Shown: positions 8,673-17,739 of the stretch, in pieces
Numbering within the stretch: position 1 is the stretch's first letter
Layout of the letters: each line of letters begins with the position of its first letter
Origin: Eubacterium sp. CAG:252
GTDB taxonomy: Bacteria > Bacillota > Clostridia > Lachnospirales > Lachnospiraceae
NCBI GenBank assembly: GCA_000436535.1
Contig: FR886316.1
Coordinates: 1 to 58,231 of the forward strand
Direction: 5' to 3'
DNA length: 58,231 nucleotides
The notes under the pieces: generated by a model
The model's database searches: none
What the model was told of the DNA's origin: nothing
Seen by the model: only the letters and a program-made list of their open reading frames with translations
Made by a program: the position numbers and the translations under genes

Positions 8673-10655
8673 TTAGATCTTAAACTGCTGTATTTCGCTG
8701 TAGAGCTGCTGTGCTGATGCAGCCAGTTCTTCCGCTGATACCTCAACCTGTCCACTGTTCTTTGAAATATTCTTAGCCTGTCCAAGCATAGACTCAGATG
8801 TTGCCATTATCTCATCCGAACTTGCAGCCTGCTCTTCACATATCGCCGCAACATTAGTTGCTACCTCATCAACCTGACCAATCTTCTCAACAACATTAGC
8901 CATAAGTGAATTAGTATCATTAATATTGTTATATATTGTATTAAATGTATCTACTGCTGTATGTATGAGCATTGCACTGTCAGCTATCTCGTCAACACTG
9001 CTTCCAGCCTGGCTTACTGCATTTTCAACAAGTCTGTTAATCTCTGTGATAAGCTCAGTAATATTAGCTACGGACTCAGCACTGTTATTCGCAAGCGTAC
9101 CTATCTCAGAGGCTACAACTGCAAAGCCTCGTCCTGCTTCTCCTGCTCTTGCTGCCTCTATTGACGCATTAAGTGATAACAGGTTAGTTTCATCTGCTAT
9201 ATCGCCAATAAACTTGATAATATTGACAATTTCCTTAGATGCAGCTCCAACCTTATTAACGGCATTCTCAAGATTTCTTATGGACTCTTCTATACTTGTA
9301 AGCGCATTGCCTACCTGCTCCATATCCTGTCTGCCCTTCTTAGATACCTCTACAGTCTGCCTCATCTTGCTGTCAACAGAATCACCATCCTGCTTTGTTT
9401 CAGCAGCAACTCCTGCAAGCTGTGTAGCATTCTGGGCTATCTCATTAACAGACACCGAAAGCTGGTCTACTGTATCATTAAGCTCCATCATAGACTTTGA
9501 CTGTATATCCGCAGCCATATTCATCTCAACCGATACGCTCTTGCTTGAACCTGCCTGTTCATTAAGTCTGTCTGATACTTTGCCTATCTGGGCTATCATC
9601 TGCTTCATTGACTCTAAAAACGCCTGAATACTGTAACCCATCTGGGCTATCTCATCCCTGCCCTTAGCCGCTATAGCCACTGTAAAGTCACCGGATGCCA
9701 TCTGTGTAATCGCATTAGTCATCTGCTTAACCGGCTTTACAACAACATGTGTCATACGCTCAACAAGTATGCAGAGTATAATTACACTGATGATTCCAAC
9801 TATAATCATAATAGTTCTAAGATTAATAAGGTCTGCAAGTACCACATCTTTAGGAATATATGAAACCAGAAGCCAGTCGGTACCATCTACCTCCTTAAAC
9901 ACTGTCATATTGCCATCAATCGTTGTAAAGTCGTAAGACTTATCTGCCACCTTTTCTGCTACCTTGCTGTAATATTCGCTCTGACCTGATGCTCCTAACT
10001 TCTGTGATATAAGTGAAGACTCTCTGTTAGCAAGTATAGTTCCTGTATTCTTATCTACAAGAAATGCTTCTGCATCATCCATATCTATGAATGAATTAAC
10101 GATAATAGCTATTCTGTCAAGTGTCATATCTGCTGATATAACTCTTATATTGTCAGTTCCATCATCAAGAATACCCGAAGCACTTATGACATTGGCTCCT
10201 GTGGCATCCTTATAGGCTGAACCTACTGCCATATTAACTCTTGTAAGACCTTCCTTATACCATGTGCTCTGTGTAGGATTAGTATCCTTCTTGGATGAAC
10301 CCGTAGCTGTTATCATATTGCCATTAGAATCAGCTACATAAAGACCGTCCGGATAATTGTCATTATAACCATAATATCCGTCAAGAATAGTCTTTAACTG
10401 TGCATCGTCTGGATGTATTTCCTCTATAGTAGTCTTAGCCATCTGGAAAGAAGCAAGATTTTCATTAAGCCATGCCTCTATCTTAGATGACTGGTTACTG
10501 ACTGACGATTCCAGAAGATTTTGCGAATACTTCTCAATAATTCCTGCCGATGCCTGATACGATATAAGCACAAGCGCAAGCACTATAACCACAACTACCG
10601 GTATAATGCTTCCCAGCAGCTTTGCCTTTATTGATATATTCTCTTGTTTCTTCAT
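8673..10655 (-). CDS. Methyl-accepting chemotaxis protein with extracellular dCache-like sensor
   Basis: A 660-aa transmembrane chemoreceptor. A TTG two codons upstream is possible, but AGGGG is better spaced for ATG 10655. TM1 (about 13-32) is followed by a 250-residue extracellular domain with dCache-type features (DGLYVADSNGNMITATG; FLVDKNTGTILANRES; DWLLVSYIP), then TM2 (about 280-300), a HAMP domain (VVKPVKQMTNAI) and a long signalling coiled coil. The signalling tip reads GDIADETNLLSLNASIEAAR followed by AGEAGRGFAVVASEI, as in receptors that contact CheA/CheW. The downstream sugar-binding lipoprotein suggests indirect sugar sensing. Confidence 0.9.
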   Translation of the reverse strand: MKKQENISIKAKLLGSIIPVVVVIVLALVLISYQASAGIIEKYSQNLLESSVSNQSSKIEAWLNENLASFQMAKTTIEEIHPDDAQLKTILDGYYGYNDNYPDGLYVADSNGNMITATGSSKKDTNPTQSTWYKEGLTRVNMAVGSAYKDATGANVISASGILDDGTDNIRVISADMTLDRIAIIVNSFIDMDDAEAFLVDKNTGTILANRESSLISQKLGASGQSEYYSKVAEKVADKSYDFTTIDGNMTVFKEVDGTDWLLVSYIPKDVVLADLINLRTIMIIVGIISVIILCILVERMTHVVVKPVKQMTNAITQMASGDFTVAIAAKGRDEIAQMGYSIQAFLESMKQMIAQIGKVSDRLNEQAGSSKSVSVEMNMAADIQSKSMMELNDTVDQLSVSVNEIAQNATQLAGVAAETKQDGDSVDSKMRQTVEVSKKGRQDMEQVGNALTSIEESIRNLENAVNKVGAASKEIVNIIKFIGDIADETNLLSLNASIEAARAGEAGRGFAVVASEIGTLANNSAESVANITELITEINRLVENAVSQAGSSVDEIADSAMLIHTAVDTFNTIYNNINDTNSLMANVVEKIGQVDEVATNVAAICEEQAASSDEIMATSESMLGQAKNISKNSGQVEVSAEELAASAQQLYSEIQQFKI

Positions 10656-10906
10656 AATCAAACCCCTTTCGTATATTTAATTGTATGTGTTTTACGCATC
10701 ACTAGCTTTGTTTATATTTTAACACATTTTTTACTTTTTGTATATTCCAAATGTATACCTTATAAATAATACTTTGCCTTCTCATCTTTAAGTTTTTAGA
10801 AAATCAAATTCTATCCTGCTACTTGCTTCCGACAGACTCCAATTTTATAATAAAAATATTAAATCTATACAGTAGTCAGATCGAACATTTGACAGGATGG
10901 AATATT

Positions 10907-11125
10907 ATGTGTAATGCATTTAAAGAATTAGAAGCTGAATGGATGGAACGTAGAAAAACCGAAGGCATTAAATATGGTATCGAATAAGGCATTGAACAAG
11001 GTGTTGAGCAGGAAAAACAGTCCATTATCTCAATGCTTGAATTCGGCGTAACCAAAGAACAGATACTAACCAGATACTCAAAAGAAGATTTAGAAAAGGC
11101 AGAAGCAGCTATTGCTTATAAGTAA
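10907..11125 (+). pseudogene. Decayed C-terminus of an Rpn-family nuclease/transposase-like gene
   Basis: Starting at ATG 10907 the frame reads MCNAFKELEAEWMERRKTEG, then KYGIE, an in-frame TAA (10985-10987), then GIEQGVEQEKQSIISMLEFG and onward to LEKAEAAIAYK. The run of Glu-Gly repeats followed by a short helical tail is typical of the C-terminal part of Rpn/PD-(D/E)XK putative transposases in Clostridia. The catalytic domain is absent. The remnant indicates past mobile or recombination-associated DNA. Confidence 0.7.
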
Positions 11126-11270
11126 TAATTTTAGTGAATTACATAACTTATATTTATTAGATTATACCAAAGACATATATAAGGAACGCAAAGACTGTTA
11201 TGCATATAATGTAGGACACACTTGAAAGCGGATTGTGCTGTTTCTTATACTTTCCCTTAATTCACAGCTA

Positions 11271-11320
11271 TGTGGGTACAAGGATGTACCCACAAATGAA
11301 GCCGCGCCAAGGACGGCGCG
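11271..11320. repeat. GC-rich double hairpin in intergenic DNA
   Basis: Two perfect stems lie side by side: TGTGGGTACA (11271-11280) with TGTACCCACA (11285-11294) around AGGA, and CGCGCC (11303-11308) with GGCGCG (11315-11320). There is no U-tract on either side. The composition is much richer in GC than its surroundings. It may be part of a dispersed intergenic element or a structured 3' end for upp mRNA. Confidence 0.5.
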
Positions 11321-11385
11321 TCCGAATGGCAGCGTCAACATAACTAACTATATTAACCAGTCCTAATTAGTAATCATTAATTACC

Positions 11386-12030
11386 CTACTTAGTACCAAA
11401 TATTCTATCCCCGGCATCACCAAGTCCAGGGCATATATATCCATTTTCATTAAGCTTCTTATCAAGCTGTCCAACATATACCTGAACATCTGGATGAGCC
11501 TTATGAAGTCTTTCAAGACCTTCCTCTGCTGCAAGAATACACATAAACTTAATCTTCTTGCCACCGTGCTTCTTTATCTGGTCGATAGCATCAATAGCCG
11601 AACCACCAGTTGCAAGCATAGGATCTGTTACAACGATAAGTCTTTCCTCAATTGGCTTTGGAAGCTTACAGTAATATTCATGTGGTTCAAGAGTTTCTTC
11701 ATCCCTGTACATACCGATATGACCTACCTTGGCAGTTGGGACAAGTGCAAGAATGCCTGATACCATACCAAGACCAGCTCTAAGTATTGGAACAACGGCA
11801 AGCTTTCTGCCTGCTATCATAGGTGTCACACACTTTTCGATAGGAGTTTCAATCTCCACATCCTGAACTTCAAGGTCACACATAGCTTCAAAACCTTCAA
11901 GCATAGCTATCTCTTCGACTAACTTTCTGAACTCATTAGTACCTGTGTTCTTATCACGAAGAAGTGAAATCTTATGCTTGATAAGTGGATGCTCAAATAT
12001 TGTAATATTCTTTTCATCTTTAAAATTCAT
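11386..12030 (-). CDS. upp: Uracil phosphoribosyltransferase
   Basis: A 214-aa cytoplasmic salvage enzyme that makes UMP from uracil and PRPP. Start ATG 12030 follows GAGGA at 7 nt; the longer frame upstream includes this site and is not used. Family signatures are present: FEHPLIKHKISLLRDK at the N-terminus, VPILRAGLGM, the PRPP-binding loop VVTDPMLATGGSA (about residues 133-145) and the uracil-binding C-terminus GLGDAGDRIFGTK. It lies 155 nt downstream of the uracil permease gene, so uptake and conversion are probably co-expressed. Confidence 0.95.
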   Translation of the reverse strand: MNFKDEKNITIFEHPLIKHKISLLRDKNTGTNEFRKLVEEIAMLEGFEAMCDLEVQDVEIETPIEKCVTPMIAGRKLAVVPILRAGLGMVSGILALVPTAKVGHIGMYRDEETLEPHEYYCKLPKPIEERLIVVTDPMLATGGSAIDAIDQIKKHGGKKIKFMCILAAEEGLERLHKAHPDVQVYVGQLDKKLNENGYICPGLGDAGDRIFGTK

Positions 12031-12184
12031 AACAATCCTCATTTCTGCGCACATCTTTATAATAATTAATTAGACTCCTGAACATTTCATATAATATACA
12101 GAATGTGGACCATATGCGCGCAACCACTAATTCCATATAAACATTACTATCCAGCAGCAATCCTAAAACAACATTTTCAATAAA

Positions 12185-13588
12185 TTACTTATTATCTGTA
12201 TTACTTACATACACTCCACGGCTCTGGTCGCCCTCTGGATTAATACCAAAGTTGTAATCGTTGCCTGGTAATATAGCATTAAGAAGAATACCTGCTATAG
12301 CTGCTATTGCAAGAGCTGTAAGTGTGATATGTGTTCCTGCTACTGTAAATGTAAGGCCATCTGAGAAACCAAGTCCACATACGAATATAACGCCTGCTAT
12401 TATAAGGTTACGTGACTTCGTAAGGTCGACCTTATTCTCAACAACATTTCTTACACCGATAGCTGATATCATACCATAAAGCATAAATGATACACCACCG
12501 ATAATAGCGGCTGGCATAGTTGAGATAACAGCTGAAAACTTAGGTATGAAAGATAATACAATGGCAAGTCCTGCTGCTATTCTTATAACCCTAGGGTCAT
12601 ATACCTTTGAAAGCTCAAGAACACCTGTGTTTTCTCCATATGTTGTGTTGGCTGGTCCACCTAAGAAACCTGCAAATGCAGTTGCAAGACCATCACCCAT
12701 AAGTGTACGGTGAAGACCTGGGTCTGCTATAAAGTTTTCATCAACTGTAGCTGAAATAGCTGACATATCACCAACGTGCTCCATCATAGTTGCTATAGCG
12801 ATAGGTGCCATAACAAGTATAGATGTAATATCAAACTTACATAACTGGAACTGAGGTATACCTATCCAGCCTGCAGAGGATATAGATGTAAAGTTAAGTA
12901 TCGCTGAACCATCTGCATTAGTCACACCGAATGCATTAAGTATAAGTGCGAATACATAAGATATAACTACCCCCATAAGAATAGGTATAATCTTAAACAT
13001 TCCCTTGCCCCATATGTTAAATATTATAATAACTGCAAGTGCAGCTATGGCAAGAATCCAGTTAGTTGAGGCATTAGATATCGCTGATGATGCAAGTGAA
13101 AGTCCGATACATATAATGATAGGACCTGTAACAACTGGTGGGAGAAATCTCATAACCCTGTTTACACCTACAATCTTGAATATAAGTGCCGCAACAAGAT
13201 AAAAGATACCAGCAACTACAATACCACCACATGCATAGGCTGCTTTTTCATTAGCTCCCATATCTGCATACATTCCACTGTTTAAGTTGGCAACAGTATA
13301 GAAGCCACCTAAAAATGCGAAAGATGAGCCAAGAAAGGCTGGCACCTTAAACTTGGAACATAAGTGGAATATAAGTGTTCCTGCACCTGCACAAAACAGT
13401 GTGACAGAGACAGTAAGTCCCCTTGATAATGGTTCGTTACATGCTGCCTGAAAGTAACCTGACACAAGGATTGGCACAAGAATAGTTGCACCAAACATCG
13501 CGAACATATGCTGTATACCAAGTATAAGCATCTTAGGAATACCTAACTTCCGTGCATCACGAACAACAGTCTGATTGTTTTCGTTCAT
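12185..13588 (-). CDS. uraA: Uracil permease (NCS2 nucleobase transporter)
   Basis: A 467-aa membrane protein of the UraA/PyrP group that imports uracil with protons. About 14 hydrophobic segments are present, including FGATILVPILV and VTGPIIICIGLSLA. NCS2 signatures include IATMMEHVGDMSAIS (the Glu/His helix that binds the base) and LGGPANTTYGENTGVL. AAAGGAG lies 8 nt before ATG 13588. The gene heads the uraA-upp pair. The leader shows no PyrR-type attenuator that could be recognised by eye, so its control is unclear. Confidence 0.93.
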   Translation of the reverse strand: MNENNQTVVRDARKLGIPKMLILGIQHMFAMFGATILVPILVSGYFQAACNEPLSRGLTVSVTLFCAGAGTLIFHLCSKFKVPAFLGSSFAFLGGFYTVANLNSGMYADMGANEKAAYACGGIVVAGIFYLVAALIFKIVGVNRVMRFLPPVVTGPIIICIGLSLASSAISNASTNWILAIAALAVIIIFNIWGKGMFKIIPILMGVVISYVFALILNAFGVTNADGSAILNFTSISSAGWIGIPQFQLCKFDITSILVMAPIAIATMMEHVGDMSAISATVDENFIADPGLHRTLMGDGLATAFAGFLGGPANTTYGENTGVLELSKVYDPRVIRIAAGLAIVLSFIPKFSAVISTMPAAIIGGVSFMLYGMISAIGVRNVVENKVDLTKSRNLIIAGVIFVCGLGFSDGLTFTVAGTHITLTALAIAAIAGILLNAILPGNDYNFGINPEGDQSRGVYVSNTDNK

Positions 13589-13723
13589 TTGTTTACTCCT
13601 TTTTTGTTTACGTTATCTAATATAATAACATACAGCTTACCAACTTGAAAGTTATGTTTTCATTTTTATTTAATATTTTTTACACTAAATTTTTCCATTT
13701 TTTACAAAATCGCCAATTATCTT

Positions 13724-13772
13724 TTGACCCCGACATAATATGTGTGTTAAAATATATAAAATTTAGCACACA
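13724..13772 (+). promoter_or_regulatory. Promoter and overlapping palindrome upstream of the LCP gene
   Basis: TTGACC (13724-13729) and TAAAAT (13748-13753) are separated by 18 nt. The -10 lies inside an imperfect inverted repeat beginning TGTGTG (13741-13746) and ending CACACA (13767-13772), with AT-rich arms between. The palindrome would cover the transcription start and could be an operator. Confidence 0.55.
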
Positions 13773-13798
13773 CATATATGTGCAGAATGGAGATAATT

Positions 13799-15523
13799 AT
13801 GTCAAAACCATCACCATCAAAAAGTGATTTAAAATATTTATTCAGGCCAAACATCAGGCTTTCCAAGCTTGAACGCCGCAGGAAGCGCCGTGGATGGGCA
13901 CTTGTCATAGGACTTTTACTTGCCTGTATACAGTTAGTACTGACTGTTCTTTTTCAGATTACTATATTCAGACTTGATATACTCCCTATGAAGTATCTTA
14001 TCATTATAAATGTAATTCTCGTTCTTATACTGCTGTATGACTTTACAGCACAGTTTTCAAGGTCACACATGCTTGGAAAGTTCATATCTGTTATGCTTTC
14101 TGTCCTCATACTGTTTTCATACCTTTTTACTGCCAAATTTGATGCTGTGCTCTCAAAGCTTGGAAAAACAGAAACTTCAGTTGATATAGTAGATGTGTGT
14201 GTACTTGCCCACGATAAGGCAGCTAACATTTCCGACACAGTAAACTATAAGTATGCTTATAATTCAGTAGCGGCAAGCGAAAATATTCCGACTGCCATTG
14301 ACAGTATCCAGTCTGAAACCGGTCATACTCTTAATATGTCAAAGTATAAAACATGGAATGAACTCATCGATGCTTTTTATGCTGGAAAATATGTACAGGC
14401 TATTGTCATAAACCACTCGATGATAAGTATGATTACACAAGATTATGAAGATTTTGAAAGCAATATTAAGATTATAAAGACCTACCGCTATGAAAAACAG
14501 GTTGCACTTGATGCTTCCAATATAAATGCAGCTAAAGACCCATTTATAATATATGTTTCAGGAATATCCAGCGATGACGGTGAGGATAAGGCTCTTACAG
14601 ACAATGCATTAAGCGATGTTAATATCCTTGTTGTTGTCAATCCAGAAACCAGGCAGGTTCTTCTTGTGACAACTCCTAGAGACTCCTATATTCCTATCTC
14701 TAACAACAGAGGAGTTACAGGCTACGACAAGCTTACGCATGCAGGAGGTTATGGTATAGATAAGTCTATGGAAGCCCTTGAAAACCTCTATGGCATTAAC
14801 ATAGATTATTATATAAAGATTAACTTTCTTGGAAGTAAGTCCGTTGTAGATGCCCTTGGTGGAATAACTATCGACTCAGAAGTAGAATTCACTAACGGAG
14901 AGGAGGCCGCACCCGTTTCCTACCACTTTGTAAAGGGAGAAAATGAGTGTGATGGTGATAAAACCATAGCATTTGCAAGAGAAAGAAAGGCCTTCACAGC
15001 CGGTGATTTCCAGAGAGGCCGTAACCAGACCGCAGTTATAAAGGGAATTATCCAGAAAGCCATGTCACCTGCTATACTTACAAAGTATTCAGCTGTAATG
15101 GATGCTGTAAGCGACCTGTTCCTTACTAATATTCCTAACAAGGCGATATCTGAACTTGTAAAAGCCCAGTTAAGCAACAACACACCTTGGAATATACAGT
15201 CTTATGGAATAAACGGTGCTACTGACGAAAAAAGACACTTAGAGGTCGTTGGCGCATATAATGCTTCAATCGTTCTTCCTTATGTCGATGATATTAAAAA
15301 TGCTACTGCTATGATGAACAAAGTTCTTGACGGTGAGGTATTTGATGTTGATGAATATATAAGCACACATGAATCGTCTAAGGAAACAATGGACCCTTTA
15401 AATAATAAAAACAGCTCAGGTTCATCAACTACAAGTAAAACTACCGACACAACCAAAACTGATACCAAGAATAAAACTACAGGCACAACTACAAATGTAA
15501 CTAACAATAAGTCAGCAAGATAA
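13799..15523 (+). CDS. LytR-CpsA-Psr (LCP) family cell-wall polymer ligase
   Basis: A 574-aa membrane enzyme expected to attach undecaprenyl-linked glycopolymers to peptidoglycan. Start ATG 13799 follows GGAG at 6 nt. Three membrane segments lie in the first 100 residues (ALVIGLLLACIQLVLTVLF; YLIIINVILVLILLY; FISVMLSVLILFSYLF). An accessory domain resembling that of Cps2A covers about 120-225. The LCP catalytic domain follows, with RQVLLVTTPRDSYIPI (the conserved Arg that binds pyrophosphate), DKLTHAGGYG and AFARERKAFTAGDFQRGRNQ. The C-terminal 60 residues are a Ser/Thr/Lys tail. A MITE-like repeat begins right at the stop codon. Confidence 0.92.
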   Translation: MSKPSPSKSDLKYLFRPNIRLSKLERRRKRRGWALVIGLLLACIQLVLTVLFQITIFRLDILPMKYLIIINVILVLILLYDFTAQFSRSHMLGKFISVMLSVLILFSYLFTAKFDAVLSKLGKTETSVDIVDVCVLAHDKAANISDTVNYKYAYNSVAASENIPTAIDSIQSETGHTLNMSKYKTWNELIDAFYAGKYVQAIVINHSMISMITQDYEDFESNIKIIKTYRYEKQVALDASNINAAKDPFIIYVSGISSDDGEDKALTDNALSDVNILVVVNPETRQVLLVTTPRDSYIPISNNRGVTGYDKLTHAGGYGIDKSMEALENLYGINIDYYIKINFLGSKSVVDALGGITIDSEVEFTNGEEAAPVSYHFVKGENECDGDKTIAFARERKAFTAGDFQRGRNQTAVIKGIIQKAMSPAILTKYSAVMDAVSDLFLTNIPNKAISELVKAQLSNNTPWNIQSYGINGATDEKRHLEVVGAYNASIVLPYVDDIKNATAMMNKVLDGEVFDVDEYISTHESSKETMDPLNNKNSSGSSTTSKTTDTTKTDTKNKTTGTTTNVTNNKSAR

Positions 15524-15528
15524 TAATA

Positions 15529-15666
15529 ATTAATGAGCAAATTTAAAATATTGCACAGGTATGTCCGCGTTAGAAAAAAGATTTTTCATAATCTATTAAA
15601 ATGTATCTGAGACATAAAAAAAACAAATTATTTTTGAGCATTTTTCTGTATTTGCTCATTTATAGC
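15529..15666 (+). mobile_element. MITE-like repeat, copy 1
   Basis: This element matches 29798-29935 in reverse complement over its whole length, with strong blocks such as AAATTTAAAATATTGCACA, TATGTCCGC, GATTTTTCATAATCT and AATGTATCTGAGA. Its ends carry TGAGCAA (15534-15540) and TTGCTCA (15652-15658) as terminal inverted repeats. GATAATA occurs on both flanks (15519-15525 and 15668-15674), perhaps a target duplication, although the flanks are AT-rich. It encodes no protein. It sits directly behind the LCP stop codon. Confidence 0.7.
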
Positions 15667-15711
15667 TGATAATATAAATATAAAAAATAATATAAATATA
15701 AAAATAAGAAA

Positions 15712-15805
15712 GGCTGTCGCATTAAGCATAATCTATACAATATGCAGATACTAATAACAGATTTAATATCTACATATTGTATGAATAGCGCTTCGTGCGA
15801 CAGCC
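15712..15805. terminator. Nested double hairpin between convergent genes (bidirectional terminator)
   Basis: An outer stem GGCTGTCGCA (15712-15721) with TGCGACAGCC (15796-15805) encloses an inner stem ATACAATATGCAGATA (15735-15750) with TATCTACATATTGTAT (15767-15782), which has one mismatch. CCTTTTATTT follows on the right, and an A-rich run on the left would give U on the minus strand. It lies between the convergent LCP and PilZ genes. Confidence 0.65.
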
Positions 15806-15835
15806 CCTTTTATTTAATAAAAATATATGTCAATA

Positions 15836-16204
15836 TTATTCAGCATGTTCTCTCTGACTGTCATCAACTATCTGATACACACTTATCTTGAACTTGTCCT
15901 CTGGACTGATGCCGATAAACCTGCATCCATATACAGTGTCCTTATCACCATTATTCTTATCCCTGACTATCTCTATAACTGTTGAAATAGACTCCTTATT
16001 GACAAGTGTAATAACGGTATCATAATATGAATTCTTCTTGAAATTATGGTCTGACTCAAATGCGATACCATCCTGCGAAATATCTATTACGTGAACCTCA
16101 ACTGTATCTGGTGAATATCCTGATACAAATTTATCACCAAGCTGTCTTATCGATATCATTACACTTATATCTGTTCTTCTTGACTTTCTTTTTTCAATAG
16201 TCAT
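15836..16204 (-). CDS. PilZ domain c-di-GMP-binding protein
   Basis: A 122-aa stand-alone PilZ domain. The two c-di-GMP-binding motifs are present: an N-terminal arginine cluster KRKSRR (residues 5-10, RxxxR type) and DISQDGIAFES (D/NxSxxG type, about 42-52). No membrane segment is visible. It would act as a c-di-GMP receptor that changes a partner's activity; the partner is not evident. The diguanylate cyclase gene immediately upstream is on the same strand, separated by 145 nt. Confidence 0.88.
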   Translation of the reverse strand: MTIEKRKSRRTDISVMISIRQLGDKFVSGYSPDTVEVHVIDISQDGIAFESDHNFKKNSYYDTVITLVNKESISTVIEIVRDKNNGDKDTVYGCRFIGISPEDKFKISVYQIVDDSQREHAE

Positions 16205-16349
16205 CTATCTGCCCCCTTCTTATGTAATACATGTATAACCCATAAGCATATACAATATGCGCTATAATATCTATTATAATATAATATTTTATTTTTTCAA
16301 CACAATATATTACTTTTTTTCACACTTTGAAATATATTTGCTGTACTGT

Positions 16350-17414
16350 TCAGACAATTTTCCCCATTTTACTTCGTTGTTTATTATCATACATATATTT
16401 ATCAGCTTTATCAAACAATGTTCTTAGTGTACATTCAGTATAGTCTGTCGATATTGCCCAGCCATAAGCATAGCTTATCATTACTGAAGGTGCATTTGTA
16501 TTGAACTGGTCAACTTCTCTCTTAAGCCCTGCAAGTATTTCACCAATCCTTTCCTTATCCGTATCATATATAACAGCCACAAACTCATCTCCGCCGTATC
16601 TTCCAACGAAATCCTTATCTGGAACTGCATTACGAAGCAGTCTTGCAAAGTTATTAATCATCTGGTCACCAACCGAATGTCCAAATGTATCATTAGCTAT
16701 CTTAAGATTATTAATGTCAAACATAATACACGCCTGCGGATTATTTATAAAACGCTTGTCATTGAGCAGCTCTTCACACTTACTTTTATTAGAAAGCCCT
16801 GTGTGTATATCAAGATAAGCCTTCTGTTCAAGCACATTATTTCTTGCTGATATACCAATAGTCCTTACACTCTGTATAATAATCATAAGTACAAGTATCG
16901 CCATATCAACCACTGATGCTATCTCAAGCTGTCTGATTTTGTGTGCAATTCCCTCTGAATACTTTTCAGCTGCTGACACTGTTTCATCAGCAAGTGTGAA
17001 ATATTCTTCGCTCATAGCAACTATATCAGTATTTTCATATCCATACTGTCTTACCTTATATATTTCTTCTTTTAAGTTCTTCCAATAATCTATCTGTATA
17101 TCAAGCTTTCTGTTATAATCTACGTCATGAAGGCTTACAAGGTCATAATCACTATCCTCATATCTTAAGTCTCCTAATATTTTATCAAGATACGTGATAA
17201 GCTCATCATCACCATTACCTGTTATCTCTAACTTTACTTCTCTTTGTGTTGCACCTCTTACAAGACCAGAATAGTTAATAACCCTTGCTGTACCCTGTAG
17301 ATTATTAATCTCTATAATCATAAACACAACAATCACAATAAGCGCAATTATAAATATACTCTGAATTATTGCATCTACTGTTTTTATCTTGCTTTTCTGT
17401 TCTTTACCAGCCAT
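16350..17414 (-). CDS. Membrane-bound diguanylate cyclase (GGDEF)
   Basis: A 354-aa enzyme that makes c-di-GMP from two GTP. Start ATG 17414 follows AAAGGAAG; frames beginning earlier include that site. TM1 (about 14-35) and TM2 (about 170-190) flank a 130-residue extracytoplasmic region with a helical, four-helix-type look. The GGDEF domain begins near AYLDIHTGLSNKSKCEELL, with substrate-binding residues in MFDINNLKIANDTFGHSVGD and an intact catalytic RYGGDEF. The allosteric I-site position, five residues before GGDEF, reads PDKD instead of RxxD, so product inhibition is probably absent. Confidence 0.9.
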   Translation of the reverse strand: MAGKEQKSKIKTVDAIIQSIFIIALIVIVVFMIIEINNLQGTARVINYSGLVRGATQREVKLEITGNGDDELITYLDKILGDLRYEDSDYDLVSLHDVDYNRKLDIQIDYWKNLKEEIYKVRQYGYENTDIVAMSEEYFTLADETVSAAEKYSEGIAHKIRQLEIASVVDMAILVLMIIIQSVRTIGISARNNVLEQKAYLDIHTGLSNKSKCEELLNDKRFINNPQACIMFDINNLKIANDTFGHSVGDQMINNFARLLRNAVPDKDFVGRYGGDEFVAVIYDTDKERIGEILAGLKREVDQFNTNAPSVMISYAYGWAISTDYTECTLRTLFDKADKYMYDNKQRSKMGKIV

Positions 17415-17739
17415 ATTACTGCTTCCTTTCATCAAATATGCTTTTATATGTCACTTAACTTAAACCATAATGGCTGATTATATCACTAATAATCAGTAAT
17501 ATTGTTCTAATATCAGGCATAATAATTCATAGGCATTCATAGTATACCACAAAATCATGTAATGTATACCCTATTTTCCTAATTTATAAAAATTTTATAG
17601 GACTATATTCCCATTTTTATAGCCAATAAAGGAGATTGATAAATTTGATTATATACCACGTTCTATCATTAAATCATTTTAACCCAATTACAAAACATAT
17701 ACTTTTGTAATTTATTTAAATATATTCAAGTAATAAACA
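17415..17739. other. Gene-free stretch upstream of the diguanylate cyclase
   Basis: AT-rich DNA with no supported gene. One AAAGGAG-like site (about 17629-17635) precedes a possible 25-codon TTG-started frame, which I do not accept as a gene. It presumably holds the promoter of the diguanylate cyclase gene, but no convincing -35/-10 pair was found. Confidence 0.4.

Noticed and set aside
8926..9627. 233-codon plus-strand frame opposite the chemoreceptor
   Set aside because: It is the complement of repetitive coiled-coil codons; Ser/Leu/Ala-rich low-complexity product and no ribosome binding site.
13589..13723. Pyrimidine attenuator before uraA
   Set aside because: No PyrR-binding hairpin or terminator could be recognised in the leader.
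17629..17712. Possible 25-codon gene with AAAGGAG and TTG start
   Set aside because: The spacing is poor, the peptide has no features, and a shadow promoter element is an equal explanation.
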